From the NCBI GenBank assembly GCA_037013685.1, contig CM072892.1, forward strand, positions 558,001 through 622,000: DNA of 64,000 nucleotides, written 5' to 3'. A program made the translations under genes and the position numbers. Source of the DNA: Acridotheres tristis (Eukaryota > Chordata > Aves > Passeriformes > Sturnidae). Below, piece by piece: positions 31,503-42,917 of the stretch; position 1 is the first letter of the stretch; the number at the start of each line of letters is the position of its first letter. The notes under the pieces are model-generated. The model ran no database searches. It was given only the letters and a program-made list of their open reading frames with translations, and was not told the origin of the DNA.

Positions 31503-32677
31503 TGGGGCTGCTGGGCTGATGCTCACATTTGATCTTACAGGACTTTTCCGACCTTGATGATTCCCTGATCCTGTGATTCTCACTCACTCCCTCCTATGAA
31601 TGATATTTGCAAAATACTCCAATTATTTAACTTTTTCATATTTCGAAAATCAGATCAGGCAGGGCTTTGATGAGGTTTAGCCACTAATTTATTCCCAAAG
31701 GAATGCAAGAAAGGGGTTTCTTTAGCATCACTTCCTAGCCAGCCCCTCTGCTGCCATTACCAGTGGCTGTTCTCTGTGGAGGCTGCTCTGCACTGGCTGC
31801 AGCTCTGCCTGCACTCTCTATTTTCATCTCTTTAGCCTTTTGCCATCTCTTATTGACAGAATGCACACAGATTTTTTTAAATGTCTCCATTCATATTGAC
31901 TAAAACCTCAAGATGAGTTATTTCAAAGGCTGGAGCAGTTCAGGGCACATATAAAATTCATTCAGATGTCTCATTTTTCTATTAAAGACGTGCTGCAAAA
32001 GGGGGGAAAAAATTGACTCTTTTTAAGAATATTTTTCCCCAATATCGTTGTTGGTTGCAAGCATTCAAGACACAGCTCAAGGTTTTACTGTTGGGGTTCT
32101 AAGGGAGAGCACCCAAACAAAGCTCAGGAATATTCCCCTGCTTCCAGCAGCCTTTGATTGAGAGCTTAGAGAGCTCTGGCAGGATCTGCTCCAAATAAAT
32201 GCAGCAGCACAAAAGGTTGGCTGGGCTCTGGTGCCACAAAGCCTTTGCATGAAAGGATCTTTGCACTGGGAATCCCAAAAACCAAAACAGACCCAAGCTG
32301 GGATGTTCCCATTAACCCAATCCAGGGTTTCCCGAAGTGACTGAATGGATTTGAAATGTAAAATTTAAACTGAACACACTCTGCTGTTCATTTGAAATGA
32401 TTTCTCTCAGATGTGCTGTGAACAGAGGAGCATCCTCAGTGCTGCAGGAGGAGCACACAGAGGCAGCAGCAGGTGCAGGGATTATCCACGGCTCTACAAA
32501 TATTTGGAGGCTGAGATCAGGAGAAAATCCTGCAATTTGTGGGATTACAGCTTTGTCACAGGGTCCTGGACAAGTCTGGATTCTCCATCTCCAGAAATAT
32601 TCACTGTGCACATCAAAGAATCCCAGACTGGGAGAGGCTGGGATGGTTTTGAGCTGGAGGTGGGTTGGTTTAAATCA
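31503..32677. other. Unique AT-rich island, candidate conserved non-coding DNA
   Basis: More than a kilobase without a recognised repeat. It holds CAATTATTTAACTTTTTCAT, TTTTGCCATCTCTTATTGAC and AAATGTCTCCATTCATATTG among other AT-rich stretches. The 192-codon frame at 32411-32989 runs into CR1 and is not credible as a gene. Confidence 0.35.
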
Positions 32678-32828
32678 GAACTGGGGAGAAATCCTTCCCT
32701 GGGAGGGCGAGAAGAGCCTGGAATAGAATTGCCAGATTTGCTGTGGCTGCCCCTGGATCCCTGGCAGTGCCCAAGGCCAGGTTGGACATTGGGACAGTGG
32801 GAGGTGTCCCTGCCATGGCAGGGTGGGA
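32678..32828 (+). mobile_element. CR1 fragment, sense, 3' terminus missing
   Basis: AACTGGGGAGAAATCCTTCC, TGCCAGATTTGCTGTGGCTG and CCCTGCCATGGCAGGG, then abrupt loss of similarity. Confidence 0.85.
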
Positions 32829-32983
32829 CCTCTCCTCTCTCCCCAGCTCTGCCTTTCCTTTGGAGTTTATCTCAAACCTGGCTGTGCCTCCACTGCGGGC
32901 TGGTGGCACTGGGAGCATTTCTGAACAGCCAGGTGGAAAAACGGGCAGTGACACAGCCTGGGTGTGACACAGCTGCCATGGGG

Positions 32984-33253
32984 GACTGAAGGGTGACTGT
33001 CACCTCGGGGGTCTGAAAGGTGACTGTCACCTCAGGGGGACTGAAAGGTGACTGTCACCTCGGGGGTCTGAAAGGTGACTGTCACCTCACTGGGACTGAA
33101 AGGTGACTGTCACCTCACTGAGACTGAAAGGTGACTGTCACCTCAGGGGGACTGAAAGGTGACTGTCACCTCGGGGGTCTGAAAGGTGACTGTCACCTCA
33201 CTGAGACTGAAAGGTGACTGTCACCTCGGGGCGACTCAAAGGTGACTGTCACC
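32984..33253. repeat. 27-28 bp minisatellite with a perfect 15-bp palindrome per unit
   Basis: Nine to ten units of AGGTGACTGTCACCT followed by CGGGGGTCTGAA or related spacers (CAGGGGGACTGAA, CACTGAGACTGAA). The AGGTGAC/GTCACCT arms are kept in nearly all units while the spacer varies. Confidence 0.93.
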
Positions 33254-34469
33254 TCTGGTTCACCCCAGGTGCCCCAGTGCCCTCTTCACCCCTGAGCACT
33301 CCTCCTGTCATATCAAAGCCCTGCTTTGGTGATTTGTCCCTGAAATCCCCCGTGGGCTCTCTCTGATCTCCCCAAGGGATTATTCCATCCTGTCCCCGGT
33401 ACCTGCTCAGCTCCTCACTCTGCCCTCAGCTCTGGCATTTTCCATGCCAGGTTGAACCCCCCAGCACTTCCCCTTGCCCCTCACTCCCCTCCCAGGGCTG
33501 ATCTGGGGGTTCTATCACAATTCAGAGCACGTCCTGGGCTGGGCTTTATCAGGTATCTGATTTATCTGAGCACGCTGTAATCTCTTTTCTCCCTGTTAAC
33601 CCCGTGTTAAGATAATTGCAGCGAGTGTCTGCTCGCAATTAACCTTTTCCTGAAGAATGAAACCACGAGGCCTCAGCCTTCATTTGCTTCCCTCCCCTGC
33701 CTTTGTCTTCCTCTCATTTCAGATGCATTTATGCCTCGCTGTCTTTTATGTTCTTTGCCCATTTTGTGCCTTCTGTTCTCTGACTTTATTTCTGTAGGCA
33801 GGAGTTTATTCCTTTACGCTCACTCTCAGTGGTCTGTCCCTATTTCTGGCTGTCTGGAGGATCCTTTCCATCCCTCGCTGCCCTCAGCAGTGCCTGAATT
33901 CCCGGTGCCAGGAGCCTGCGGTTCGGAGCAGCTCCCGCAGGACCGGGCAGGGCTCTGCATTTCTGCCCCTGCTGTCCCTGCAGGAGGATCCTGCTGCTGC
34001 TCCCCCTCCTGAGCTGAATCCGCTTTGCTGAGCTCTGTCATCGCCAGCCTGTGCTCTCCTTCCTTTCTTCCCTCGGAATAACAAATTGCAGCCTTTTGTG
34101 TTGTTTCCTGGCCATTATCACCCAAATTACTCTGTGCCTCCAGCCCCTCGGTAAGTACCAGTTCCAAAAGCGCTGCTGCTGCCCTTTCCCAGCTTTTCCG
34201 ACAGATTTCCCTCAATTTTTTTTTTATCAGAGTTCACCTGAGAGGCACTGACAGAGCTGGACACAACCGCGGGGAATTGCGGGGTGATGGGGACTGAGCC
34301 GCAGGTGACACCAGCACACCTGGACACAGGTGAGGTGACACCAGCACACCTGGACACTGCAGGGACCTCGTGGTCAGCTGGGGGAGCACCTGTGGGTGAG
34401 AATGGAGTGAATCCACCTTCTCCAATCCATCCATTGACCTCCAGTGCCAGAAAGAGAAATCAGGGGGAA
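33254..34469. other. Unique DNA with a cluster of GATA-type motifs
   Basis: 33540-33640 carries TTTATCAGGTATCTGATTTA, a further TTATCTGAG and AAGATAATTGCAG, that is several TTATC/GATAA cores close together. A 93-codon frame at 33731-34012 starts with a hydrophobic stretch but has no recognisable domain. A T-rich run ending in CTGTAG near 33798 is an isolated acceptor-like site. Confidence 0.35.
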
Positions 34470-34760
34470 ACGGAGTGGTTTGGGCTGGGAGAGACCTCAA
34501 AACTCATCCCATCCCATTATCCCATCCCATTATCCCATCCCATTATCCCATCCCATTCTCAGCCCTGCCACGGCAGGGACACCTCCCACTGTCCCAATGT
34601 CCAACCTGGCCTTGGGCACTGCCAGGGATCCAGGGGCAGCCACAGCAAATCTGGCAATTCCAGCCCAGCCAGCAATTCCCAATTCCCAACATCCCATCCA
34701 TCCCTGCCCTCTGGCACTGGAACCATTCCCTGGGTCCTGTCCCTCCAGGCCCTTTCCCAG
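34470..34760 (-). mobile_element. CR1 3' end with small CCCAT/CCCATTAT insertion
   Basis: GGAGTGGTTTGGGCTGGGAG terminus, then about 55 bp of CCCATTATCCCATC units, a diverged CCACGGCAGGGACACCTCCC block and a long upstream part to GGCACTGGAACCATTCCCTG. Confidence 0.9.
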
Positions 34761-35419
34761 GGGAAATTCCAGGTTTAAGGTCAGAGCACCTGGAAAATCC
34801 GATCGTGTTTGAGCCCTGTGCTCCCACCAGAGCCCTGCGATCCCGTGGGGAGTGTCCCACAGGAGACCTCGGCGCTCTGAGAGCCCGGAGCAGGGCTGGG
34901 GGTGGCCAGGGTGCTGTGGCACTGATCCAGGCTGGCTCCTGGCAGGGAGGAGGAGCAATCAGGGCAGACAGCCCGGGGACAAAGATGTTCCTGCAGGGCC
35001 CTGATTCCCGGAGAAAGGAGACGATTTGTGATGAGGGAAGGCTGCTCGGATGGGCTGGGGCGGGAGGGTTTCACCATTTGGGCTCTGATGTCTCTGACGT
35101 GCCCAGCTCGGGAGGTTTTGTGGCAGTCAAACAACAACAACAACAACAAAGGTTTTGTTTGTGGGTTTGCCTCTCACCTCACTTCATTCCAGAGGGAAAT
35201 GGCTCCGAACACCTTCGGTGCTGGGACCGGGGGGGCTTTGGGTGCTCAGACAGGAAACTCTGTGGATTCCCATGGAGTGAGGGGAAAAGGGATCCTGGGC
35301 AATGCTCTTGGACACAGGGACCATTCCCGGGTGATGTTTTGCTTCAGGCTGGTGGAGTTGGCTCCTTCCTGAGCGTCCTGCACAGGATTCCCGGGGTGGA
35401 AGGGCTGGTCAGAGGGACG
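34761..35419. other. Unassigned non-coding DNA
   Basis: Contains a short CAA repeat at 35130-35150. A 425-codon frame (34475-35752) spans this stretch and both flanking CR1 copies, so it is not a gene. Confidence 0.35.
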
Positions 35420-35806
35420 GAGCACTTCTCCTGTGGGGAAAGGCTGAGGGAATTGGAGAGGAGAAGGATCCAGGGAGAGCTGAGGGCACCTAAAGGGGCT
35501 CCAGGAGAGCTGGAGAGGGACTGGGGACAAGGGATGGAGGGACAGGACACAGGGAATGGCTCCCAGTGCCAGAGGGCAGGGATGGATGGGATGTTGGGAA
35601 TTGGGAATTCCTGGCTGGGCTGGAATTGCCAGATTTGCTGTGGCTGCCCCTGGATCCCTGGCAGTGCCCAAGGCCAGGTTGGACATTGGGCTTGGAGCAG
35701 CCTGGGATGGTGGGAGGTGTCCTTGGGATGGGATAATGGGATGATGGGGTAATGGGATAATGGGATTTGAGGTCTCTCCCAACCCAAACCATTCTGGGAT
35801 CTCTGT
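35420..35806 (+). mobile_element. CR1 3' region, sense, nearly 390 bp, with GGGATAAT insertion
   Basis: Order: GCACTTCTCCTGTGGGGAAA, GAGGGCACCTAAAGGGGCTC, GGCAGGGATGGATGGGATGT, the GCCCCTGGATCCCTGGCAGT block, a short GGGATAATGGG array, and the terminus TCTCTCCCAACCCAAACC. It is a good map copy of the main subfamily. Confidence 0.92.
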
Positions 35807-37171
35807 TTTTGGGATCCTGCTGCTGACCCCACAACATTTCAGTGTTCCTGGGTGGGAGCTGCACATTCCTTGGGGAGAGATCAGCTCCTAGGGATGGTTT
35901 GGAATGAATGACCCCAGCACATCCAGGACCCCTTTGGGATCTTCCTCCAGGAGGAACAGCCCCAAAACCCCAGAGCAGTGATTTAACTGGGAACCATTAA
36001 ACCAAACTGGACCTCCCAGCCCAGACAGGAAGAAGCTGCTCTCAGAGCTGCAGAATGTTCTAGACCCAGCCAGTTCTGTCACTGGGGGTTTGCACAACAC
36101 CCAGGCACATCTGCTGCATTCCCAAAGTGACTCTTCTACCCCTCCCCTCCACACAGCCCTATGGAAAAGCCAGCTGACATCTCACAGTTGGCTGATAGAA
36201 ATTAAAAATCACCACAACATTCATTAGAGTTTTCTGTTGTATTCGTAATAATGGCCCTCAGTAATTAATTACCCTGTGATCTATTCCAGCTGAATCCACC
36301 TCTGGATGGAAAATAGGCTCTGTTCTGGGTTTTATTACTTTATGTGGCTGTTATTTAAAAATCTATTTTTATTCACCAGTGAAACCAAAACATGTTGATA
36401 GAATGAGGCAAACCCCTTAATTTTTCACAGAGCAATTGCCCAGCCAGAGCAGTTCCCTGATAAATCCTGACAGCAGAGGATGTATTACACCCTGCACTGT
36501 TACTATTTATATCAAAAAGAACTAATGAGAACAAAATAGGAATAGAACCCCGCATTTCTTCTCCTACCCAAAACGCTTCATTTGTATCCCACTCTCGAGT
36601 CTGCAAACCCAGCTGGGTGCTGGCACCATCCCTTCCCTCAGGTTCATGCAAATCCCACTGAAATTCGGGGGTCACGAAGGAGGGAATTTGCCCAGCAGCT
36701 TTTGCTGCCAGGGCTGCAGGGCCAGGAGGGACCCCCGAGCCTCCTGTTGAGATTCCTGCCCTCAACTCGAGATTCCTGCTCTGAGCTCACCTCTGCTGGA
36801 GCCTCCTCCCACCAGACTTCTCACAGTCAGCTTCCCCAGCCTCCACAAAGCTCAGATTTTACCTCCTCTATTTTTATTTTTTTTTCCTCTCTAAAGAATA
36901 GCCGTGGAGGTCTAAAAATTAATTTCTGCTTTCAACAAGAATGAGAAATTAAACACCGCAGTACAGCAAGTTGTCTCTGATCACAAAGCACCGAAGCACA
37001 GACTCCTGGAGAGACGACTCTGAGAGGGAAAACCTGAAATGCTGCTGGGAAGTCACGTTACTTTGATAATAACGATAATAATTCTTTTTTTTTTTTTCTT
37101 TTTTTTTTTTTTAACCAGGGAAGGCAAGTGAGAGCTGCAGCACTCTGGGGGCTGGTAATGTTGCATGTTCC
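35807..37171. other. Unique AT-rich island, candidate conserved non-coding DNA
   Basis: Longest unique stretch in this part. 36180-36400 has CCCTCAGTAATTAATTACCC, a palindromic homeodomain-type site, plus TGTTATTTAAAAATC. A T-rich run lies at 37083-37113. No gene signal. Confidence 0.4.
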
Positions 37172-37300
37172 ACAGAACCACAGAATCCCAGAAAGGTTTG
37201 GGTTGGGAGGGACCAAAAATCCCACCCAGTGTCAGCCCTGCCATGGCAGGGACGCCTCCCACTGTCCCAGGCTGCTCCAACACCAATGTCCAACCTTCAA
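37172..37300 (-). mobile_element. CR1 3' end fragment
   Basis: CACAGAACCACAGAATCCCA terminus with duplicated CACAGAA, GGTTTGGGTTGGGAGGGACC, and CCATGGCAGGGACGCC. Truncated after CCAATGTCCAACC. Confidence 0.9.
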
Positions 37301-37797
37301 ACTGAAGGAAAAGCTGGGCACGGGCAAAACCAGACCCAAAGTGAATTATCTGAGCTGCACAACAAAGCCTTGGTGGAGATGGGAACTTTACCTAAACTCA
37401 TCAGTCATGGTTCAGCTCCTCCATTCCCAAAATCCTCCTCCTTTATCATGAGAAATGGGCCTTTCTTCCCCCCATTTAGGTGCCATCTAATTTCTTACAG
37501 CTTAAAAAAATGCCACCCTCGTCTGCAGTTTTGCTAATAAAGAAAATAAACATTTCAGCACTTTCCAAATGTAATGTCAGATGATGCCTCACAGTTGGAA
37601 AACAAACCCATTTCCTGTAGTAATTTTATTTGTCTTTTGGTGAAGGGAATCATGGATCACCATCACCATGAACAGAGGGGGGAAGGAGGAAAACCCGAGG
37701 TGGCCTTTGGAAGGGAGGTGGCACATTGGCACTGTCACCTAAACCACCACTGGACCTGCCTGTCCAGAACCAGAGCACACAGCCCTGACCTGTGCCA
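37301..37797. other. Unassigned non-coding DNA
   Basis: Unique sequence, AT-richer at 37480-37660. Confidence 0.3.
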
Positions 37798-38110
37798 GGG
37801 GAAATTCAGGCTGGATATCAGGAAAAAGTTATTTCTGGAAAGAATAATAAAGTATTGGAATGGTGTGCCCAGGGAGGTGGTGGAGTCACCATCCCTGGGT
37901 GTGTTTAACAAAGCCTGGATGTGGCACTGGGTGCCAGGGGTTGGCTGAGGGGTTGGGCTGGGCTGGACTCGATGGTCTTGGAGGGCTCTTCCAACCCAAA
38001 ATTCTGTGATCGATTCTGTGATTGATTCTGTGATTGATTCTGTGATTGATTCTGTGATTCTCTGATTGATTCTGTGATTGATTTTGTGGTTGATTCTGTG
38101 ATTCTGTGAC
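37798..38110 (+). mobile_element. CR1 3' end, sense, with expanded terminal repeat
   Basis: GGCTGGATATCAGGAAAAAG, GTGCCCAGGGAGGTGGTGGA, GGGCTGGACTCGATGGTCTT and CTCTTCCAACCCAAAATTCT are a well-kept CR1 3' region. The terminal octamer repeat ATTCTGTG is amplified over about 110 bp as GATTGATTCTGT units. Confidence 0.93.
37998..38110 (+). repeat. Expanded CR1 terminal microsatellite
   Basis: About ten units of 8 or 12 bp (ATTCTGTG, ATTCTGTGATTG). CR1 normally ends in two or three octamers. Confidence 0.92.
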
Positions 38111-38242
38111 CTGCAGAGGAGAGCCCAGCAGCCCCTCCCGTGCTTGATCGTGCAGAGAAAGGAAATGAAAAGGCAGAAATCCCCTCAAATCCCTGTGGCA
38201 CTGATGGCTGGAGAGGCTCCCTGGGGCAGAGGCTGGGCAGAG

Positions 38243-38322
38243 TTAAAGGAATAAACTGGGATTTATTAAAAAGAATAAATTGGGATTTATTAAAAGGAAT
38301 AAATTGGGATTTATTGAAAGCC
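38243..38322. repeat. 24-bp tandem repeat, three copies
   Basis: The unit resembles AATTGGGATTTATTAAAAGG plus AATA. Confidence 0.85.
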
Positions 38323-38863
38323 CTTCCAAGGATTCACCTTGGGCAGTGCCAGAGCCCGGCCGTGGCTCCACCCAGGATGGATCCTGGCTCAGGAGTTTCA
38401 CACTTGGATCACTTTGGGTCCATTCCCACCTTGGCTTCATTGTCCAATCCCAGCTCCAGGCTCTGCAGTCCCATCCTCCCACATTCTCTCCTCCACTCGC
38501 TGCTCTTTGCACTTTTTGGGGCTGGAGCTGCAGCGTGTCCTTGGCTGTGGGGCTGGCAAAGGATTGTTCTGTGTGCCTGAGCTGGGAGGAGAGCTGGGAA
38601 CACTTTGTGTGCAGTTCAGAGTCACACACAGGGCAGGGCACAGGCTGGGAAACATGAAAGATAAAACTGGAGGCATCAGCAGCAAAGGAACACGGGTTAT
38701 GGATACATCAGAAGTCATGGATGCAGTGGGAATGGGCACAATGAAATCAGGGATTTTCCCCAAAAACAGGAGGTGGGAGCCGTGCCCCATGGAGGGTGTC
38801 TGCAGCAATGGCCAGGGCAGGCAGCAAACAGGAGGGGCTGGAAAGCACAGGGCAGCAGGACAG
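38323..38863. other. Unassigned non-coding DNA
   Basis: No recognised repeat or gene. Confidence 0.3.
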
Positions 38864-38925
38864 CCTGGGGACAGCCTGGGACAGCCTGGGGACAGCCTGG
38901 GGACAGCCTGGGGACAGCCCTGGAA
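38864..38925. repeat. 13-bp tandem repeat (CAGCCTGGGGACA), about five copies
   Basis: A short, nearly pure array. Confidence 0.88.
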
Positions 38926-39084
38926 CAACTGGGGCTGCACTGGATGGGGACAAACCCCTCAGAGGGCACCGGCAGGGAAGGGGAGCTGGGGGGAGCCTCG
39001 TGTCTTAGGAAGGAGTTTGGGAGGCAAAGCAGGGTGGGGATGAAAGGGTTGAGTGTCCAGGGGTAAGGATCAGGGGAAGGGCAA

Positions 39085-39260
39085 CAAGGCAGAGATCCTG
39101 GGGGGAGCCTGATCCACCCTGGGGGGAGCCTGATCCATCCTGGGTGGGAACCTGCTCTATTCCTGCTGGGAGCTCCTTCCATCCTGGTGTGATCCTTCTC
39201 CATCCTGGGGGGATCGTGCTCCATTCCTGTGCTCCATTCCTGCTGGGAGCTCCTTCCAGC
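39085..39260. repeat. Imperfect repeat around GGGGGAGCCTGATCCATCCT
   Basis: Four or five poorly conserved units of about 30 bp with TGCTGGGAGCTCCTTCCA inserts. Confidence 0.5.
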
Positions 39261-39414
39261 CCACCCAGCCAGGAGGAAGAGGCAGATGAAATCTTCCATC
39301 AGCAGCTGGGAGAAGTCTCACGATCCCCAGCCCTTTTCCCCACTTCACCTCGCCAGATGTCTGCTGGAAATACGACCCAGCTGAGAAGGAAAAGTTTTAA
39401 AAAGCCTTCAACAA

Positions 39415-39600
39415 ATTAGAGAGAAGGCAGAAAAGAGCTGCAGAAATAATTTGGCTATTAGAAAAAAGTTCTTTACCCGGGGAGATTTAAAGAGTTTAAT
39501 CTGTTGAGTTCATCAGAAAGACGATTAGGAGAAGCCTTGATTACAGTGAAGTGCCTTCCCAGGGAGGAAACAACAGGTACAGAGGTCTCTAATCTGGGCC
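39415..39600 (+). mobile_element. Old CR1/L3-like fragment, sense
   Basis: GGCAGAAAAGAGCTGCAGAA, GAGATTTAAAGAGTTTAATC, AGACGATTAGGAGAAGCCTT and GATTACAGT follow the order of an ancient amniote CR1-type family. It is much more diverged and AT-rich than the avian CR1 copies, so it probably predates the bird radiation. Confidence 0.55.
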
Positions 39601-39740
39601 AGGCAGGCAGGAGGAGCAGCTGGGGGCAGGAGCTGGAGCCAGGCGAACTCCAGGAGAGCCGGGGGAGCTGCAGTGGTTTAACTCCTGCAGAACAAACCAG
39701 CAAATTCACCTCTCTGCTCCAGCAGAGTCCCCAGGGGAAC

Positions 39741-40373
39741 TGTCCTGGTTTGAAGGACAGGTGTTTGTTAAGAAAGGCAGGAGCCTCTCTTGAAATGGAG
39801 AATGCAAACCCCCTCCCTCCAAATTATTATCATTTTGAAATGAAGGGGCTCTCAGGCAAAGCTGTGGGAATAGGAATAACAGTTCTTTGCCAGGACAATT
39901 CCAATAGCAATGCAGGATTGCAGAGAACAAACCCAGAGCAGGGGCAGAGGGAGAATCCAAGGTGCCCCCGTCAGTCAGTCAGGGTTGGTGCAGTCCCATT
40001 CCATGGTGGCTGATCCTCCTGCAGGGACAGATGTGGTTCTGCTGGAGCAGGGCTCCTGCACAAGGTGCACTTTTCCTCCAAAGCTGCAGGGATGATGTGC
40101 AAGGCTCTGGTTTTCCTCTGGGATCCAGTGGGAAAAGGCTGCTCTGCTGTTCCAAATCTCCCCTTTGATCTGGGTAGGAAATGCTCGGCTCCTGCCCTGG
40201 CTGGAGCATCTCCCCATGGGATGATGGAATTTGATCAGCCCTGCCCTGGGACTGCATGGCCATGGACAGGAGAGATCTCCTGGAGGGAGGATGGGCTGTG
40301 GGGAAGAGAAAGAACACTGCCACAGCTGGGTGAACAGCTGGGATAGAGCACACACTGCTGGGCACGGCCTGAG
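39741..40373 (+). mobile_element. LTR-type retroelement fragment, copy B of the inverted pair
   Basis: Begins TGTCCTGGTTTG at 39741 and is the reverse complement of 378-1009. Similarity to copy A stops abruptly near 40373, but the sequence up to about 40505 has the same character, so the element may be longer here. It lies 140 bp after the old CR1/L3 fragment. No coding capacity was found. Confidence 0.6.
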
Positions 40374-40524
40374 TGCAAAACTGAGATATGAACACACAGA
40401 ATTCACCTCCTGCAGGAGCAAACTCCACCTGCAGAGCTCCCAGGGCAGGGAACCCAACCTTGAGCAGCCACACCAGGGCCAGGGCTGGCTCCCTACCCCA
40501 ACTGCAAGGCACTATGGAACCATC

Positions 40525-41050
40525 CTGAATTGTTTTCAATAATGATTAACATTACCCTGTATTGTTTTTAACAATAATTAACATTACCCTATACTGTTTT
40601 TAATAATAATCAACATCACCCTGTATTGTTTTTAATAATAATCAACATTACCCTATATTGTTTTTAACAATAATTAGCATCACCCTGTATTGTTTTCAAT
40701 AATAATTAACATTAACCTATATTTTATTTAACAATAATTGACATCACCCTGTATTGTTTTCAGTAATAATTAAATTACCCTATATTTTATTTAATAATAA
40801 TTGACACTCTCCTGTATTGTTGTCAATAATAATTAACATTACCCTATATTATTTTTAATAATAATTAGCGTTATCTTATATTATTTTTAACAATAATTAA
40901 CATTACCCTATATTGTTTTTAATAATAATCAGCATTATCCTATGTTATTTTTAATAATAAGTAACATTACTCTCTATTGTTTTTAATAATAATTGGCATT
41001 CTCCTGTACTGTTTTTAATAATAATTAACATTCTTCTGTATTATCTTTCA
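40525..41050. repeat. AT-rich 32-bp minisatellite, about 16 copies
   Basis: The unit joins TTGTTTTTAATAATAATTAA with CATTACCCTGTA. Substitutions are spread across all units, suggesting greater age than the GC-rich arrays. It starts within about 20-150 bp of the LTR-type element. Confidence 0.93.
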
Positions 41051-41838
41051 GCCATAGGTGAGGGATGATTCTGGGCAGGAGCTTCCACAGGAATCTGGTG
41101 AAATTCTCAGAACGTTGCTAAGTACAGAGCACCTGTGCTGGCTGTCCCTGTTCTGATTGTTCAGTAGCTGTGTCTGGAGTTTGTTTGCTTCCATCTGGAA
41201 TATTCTTTGGGAGAGGCAGGAAAAACTTCTGGAAAGATCAGTACGAGGTGGTGACATCAACAGCACAAGGCTATTTCAGTCAAAGCTGAACATTTTTTTC
41301 CACTTCTGTTTAAAAAAAAAAAAACAAACAACAACAAAATGCAATTAGCTGTGGGTGGGAAAACGTGGCTGTTTGCACTAAGAAATGACATTATATTCCA
41401 ATTTTCTGCTATCAATGCTTAGCAAAATTAAGCTCTGAGGTATCAAACTCTATAAAGCTTAATCGGTGTTCCGGATGCTAAGACAAATGTAAAGGTATTT
41501 ATCAATGAAAATGCTCTATCAATTTGCTTGGGTTTTAATGATCCCAGCTAATAAAGAGGAAATTGCAGAGGAGGGATGCTGCAGTTACAGCTGGGGGTGA
41601 GTGAGCAGCTCCTCAGGAGAGGCTGGGGCTCGGGGAGGGGATCAGGGGCAGGAAGAGATGGAGCAGAGGAGGGGATGGAAAACCCCCAGGAAATGTCACA
41701 GCCAGGGCTGCACAATCTGTGTCACGTGTGGGCACAGGGAAAACTGGAATAAACTCACAGGGGATCACACATCCCATGTCCATGGCCAATGAACTACAGT
41801 GGGAGCTTTGGGAATGTTGTGAATGAGGTGGAAATCCT
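41051..41838. other. Unique AT-rich stretch
   Basis: An A-run with CAAACAACAACAAA lies at 41310-41340. No gene or repeat is recognised. Confidence 0.35.
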
Positions 41839-42187
41839 GGAATATCCTGAGCTGAGACCCCCAGGGATCATCCCAGCCCCTGTCCCTGCACAGACCCCCC
41901 AGCAATCCCACCCTGGCATCCCTGGTGTCCAAACTCTCCTGGAGCTCTGGAATTCCCTGGGGAGCCTGGGCAGTGCCAGCACCCTCTGGGGGAGGGAAGA
42001 ACCTTTCCCAAAATCCAGCCTGACCCCCCTGGCCCAGCTCCAGCCCTGCCCTGGGTCACTCTCCATGCCGTGGTTTGGGAATGGTGGGATTGTGGAAGGT
42101 TGGAATGATGATCCTGGAGCTCTCTTCCAGCCCTAACAATTCTGGAATTTTCTGCCCTGCACCATCACCCAAACCCCAGAGGTGCTG
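41839..42187. mobile_element. Composite CR1 segment, copy B of a recent local duplication
   Basis: Same back-to-back minus and plus CR1 pieces as 28932-29284, in the same orientation, about 98% alike by eye. Flanks on both sides differ, which sets the duplication limits. Confidence 0.8.
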
Positions 42188-42510
42188 GAGGCCCCCGGGG
42201 ACATCTGAATTCTCCTCCACTCGTGCCCTCCTCAGCAGGGACAGAACAAAGCCCGACCCCTAAACTGGACATCCTGTATTTTCACAAAATCCTTTCCACA
42301 CTCTACCCTCTTCCTTTTCCCACCTGGACCTGTCGTGTGCTGGAGTCCTGCTGCAGCCACACCCAGCCCGTGCTTCCACCAGAGCAGGAACCTTCTGCAC
42401 CACAGCACCTTGGCTGATCCCACCCCCAGTGCCCAGCAGGACACGGAGCCCAGAGCCCCCCAAAGCCCCGCAGGGATCTCCCGCAGCCCTGGGCAGGCAG
42501 GGAGCCAGGC
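42188..42510. other. Unassigned non-coding DNA
   Basis: No recognised feature. Confidence 0.3.
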
Positions 42511-42662
42511 GAGGCCCCAGGTGTGCCAAGCTGAGCTTCAGGTGTGCCAGGTGAGGCCCCAGGTGTGCCAAGCTGAGCTTCAGGTGTGCCACACGAGGCC
42601 CCAGGTGTGCCAAGCTGAGCTTCAGGTGTGCCACACGAGGGCCCAGGTGTGCCCCCAGGTGT
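42511..42662. repeat. 42-bp minisatellite made of two related 21-mers
   Basis: Half-units AGGTGTGCCAAGCTGAGCTT and AGGTGTGCCACACGAGGCCC alternate three to four times. Confidence 0.9.
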
Positions 42663-42917
42663 GATACCTGCGCTGGAAGGGGCTCCCCGCTGCCCTTCCT
42701 GGCTGCTCCTGTGATGTTTCACTGCTGGAAGCTGTCCCGGCCGAGCAGAGCGCTCCTGGCGAGCTGCGAGGCGCAGACAAAGCGCTGCCCACGGGCAGGA
42801 GCTGGGATTGCTTCCCATGGAACTCCCGGAGAATCGATTAGCGCTTGGCTCATTAGCCCAATAGCAATCAATGGCTCTAACGAGCTCCACTGCCGTCCCT
42901 GCACAGCACAGCCACGA
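42663..42917. other. Short unique block with homeodomain-like sites
   Basis: 42825-42890 contains GAATCGATTAGCGCTTGGCT, CATTAGCCCAATAGCAATCA and TCTAACGAGC, a compact stretch of binding-site-like sequence between two arrays. Confidence 0.35.

Noticed and set aside
33731..34012. A 93-codon frame with a hydrophobic start that could be a secreted protein or an exon
   Set aside because: No recognisable domain. The acceptor-like site upstream is isolated and no paired donor or conserved exon structure is seen.
34475..35752. A 425-codon plus-strand frame
   Set aside because: Two CR1 copies of opposite orientation account for both ends, and the middle has no recognisable protein similarity.
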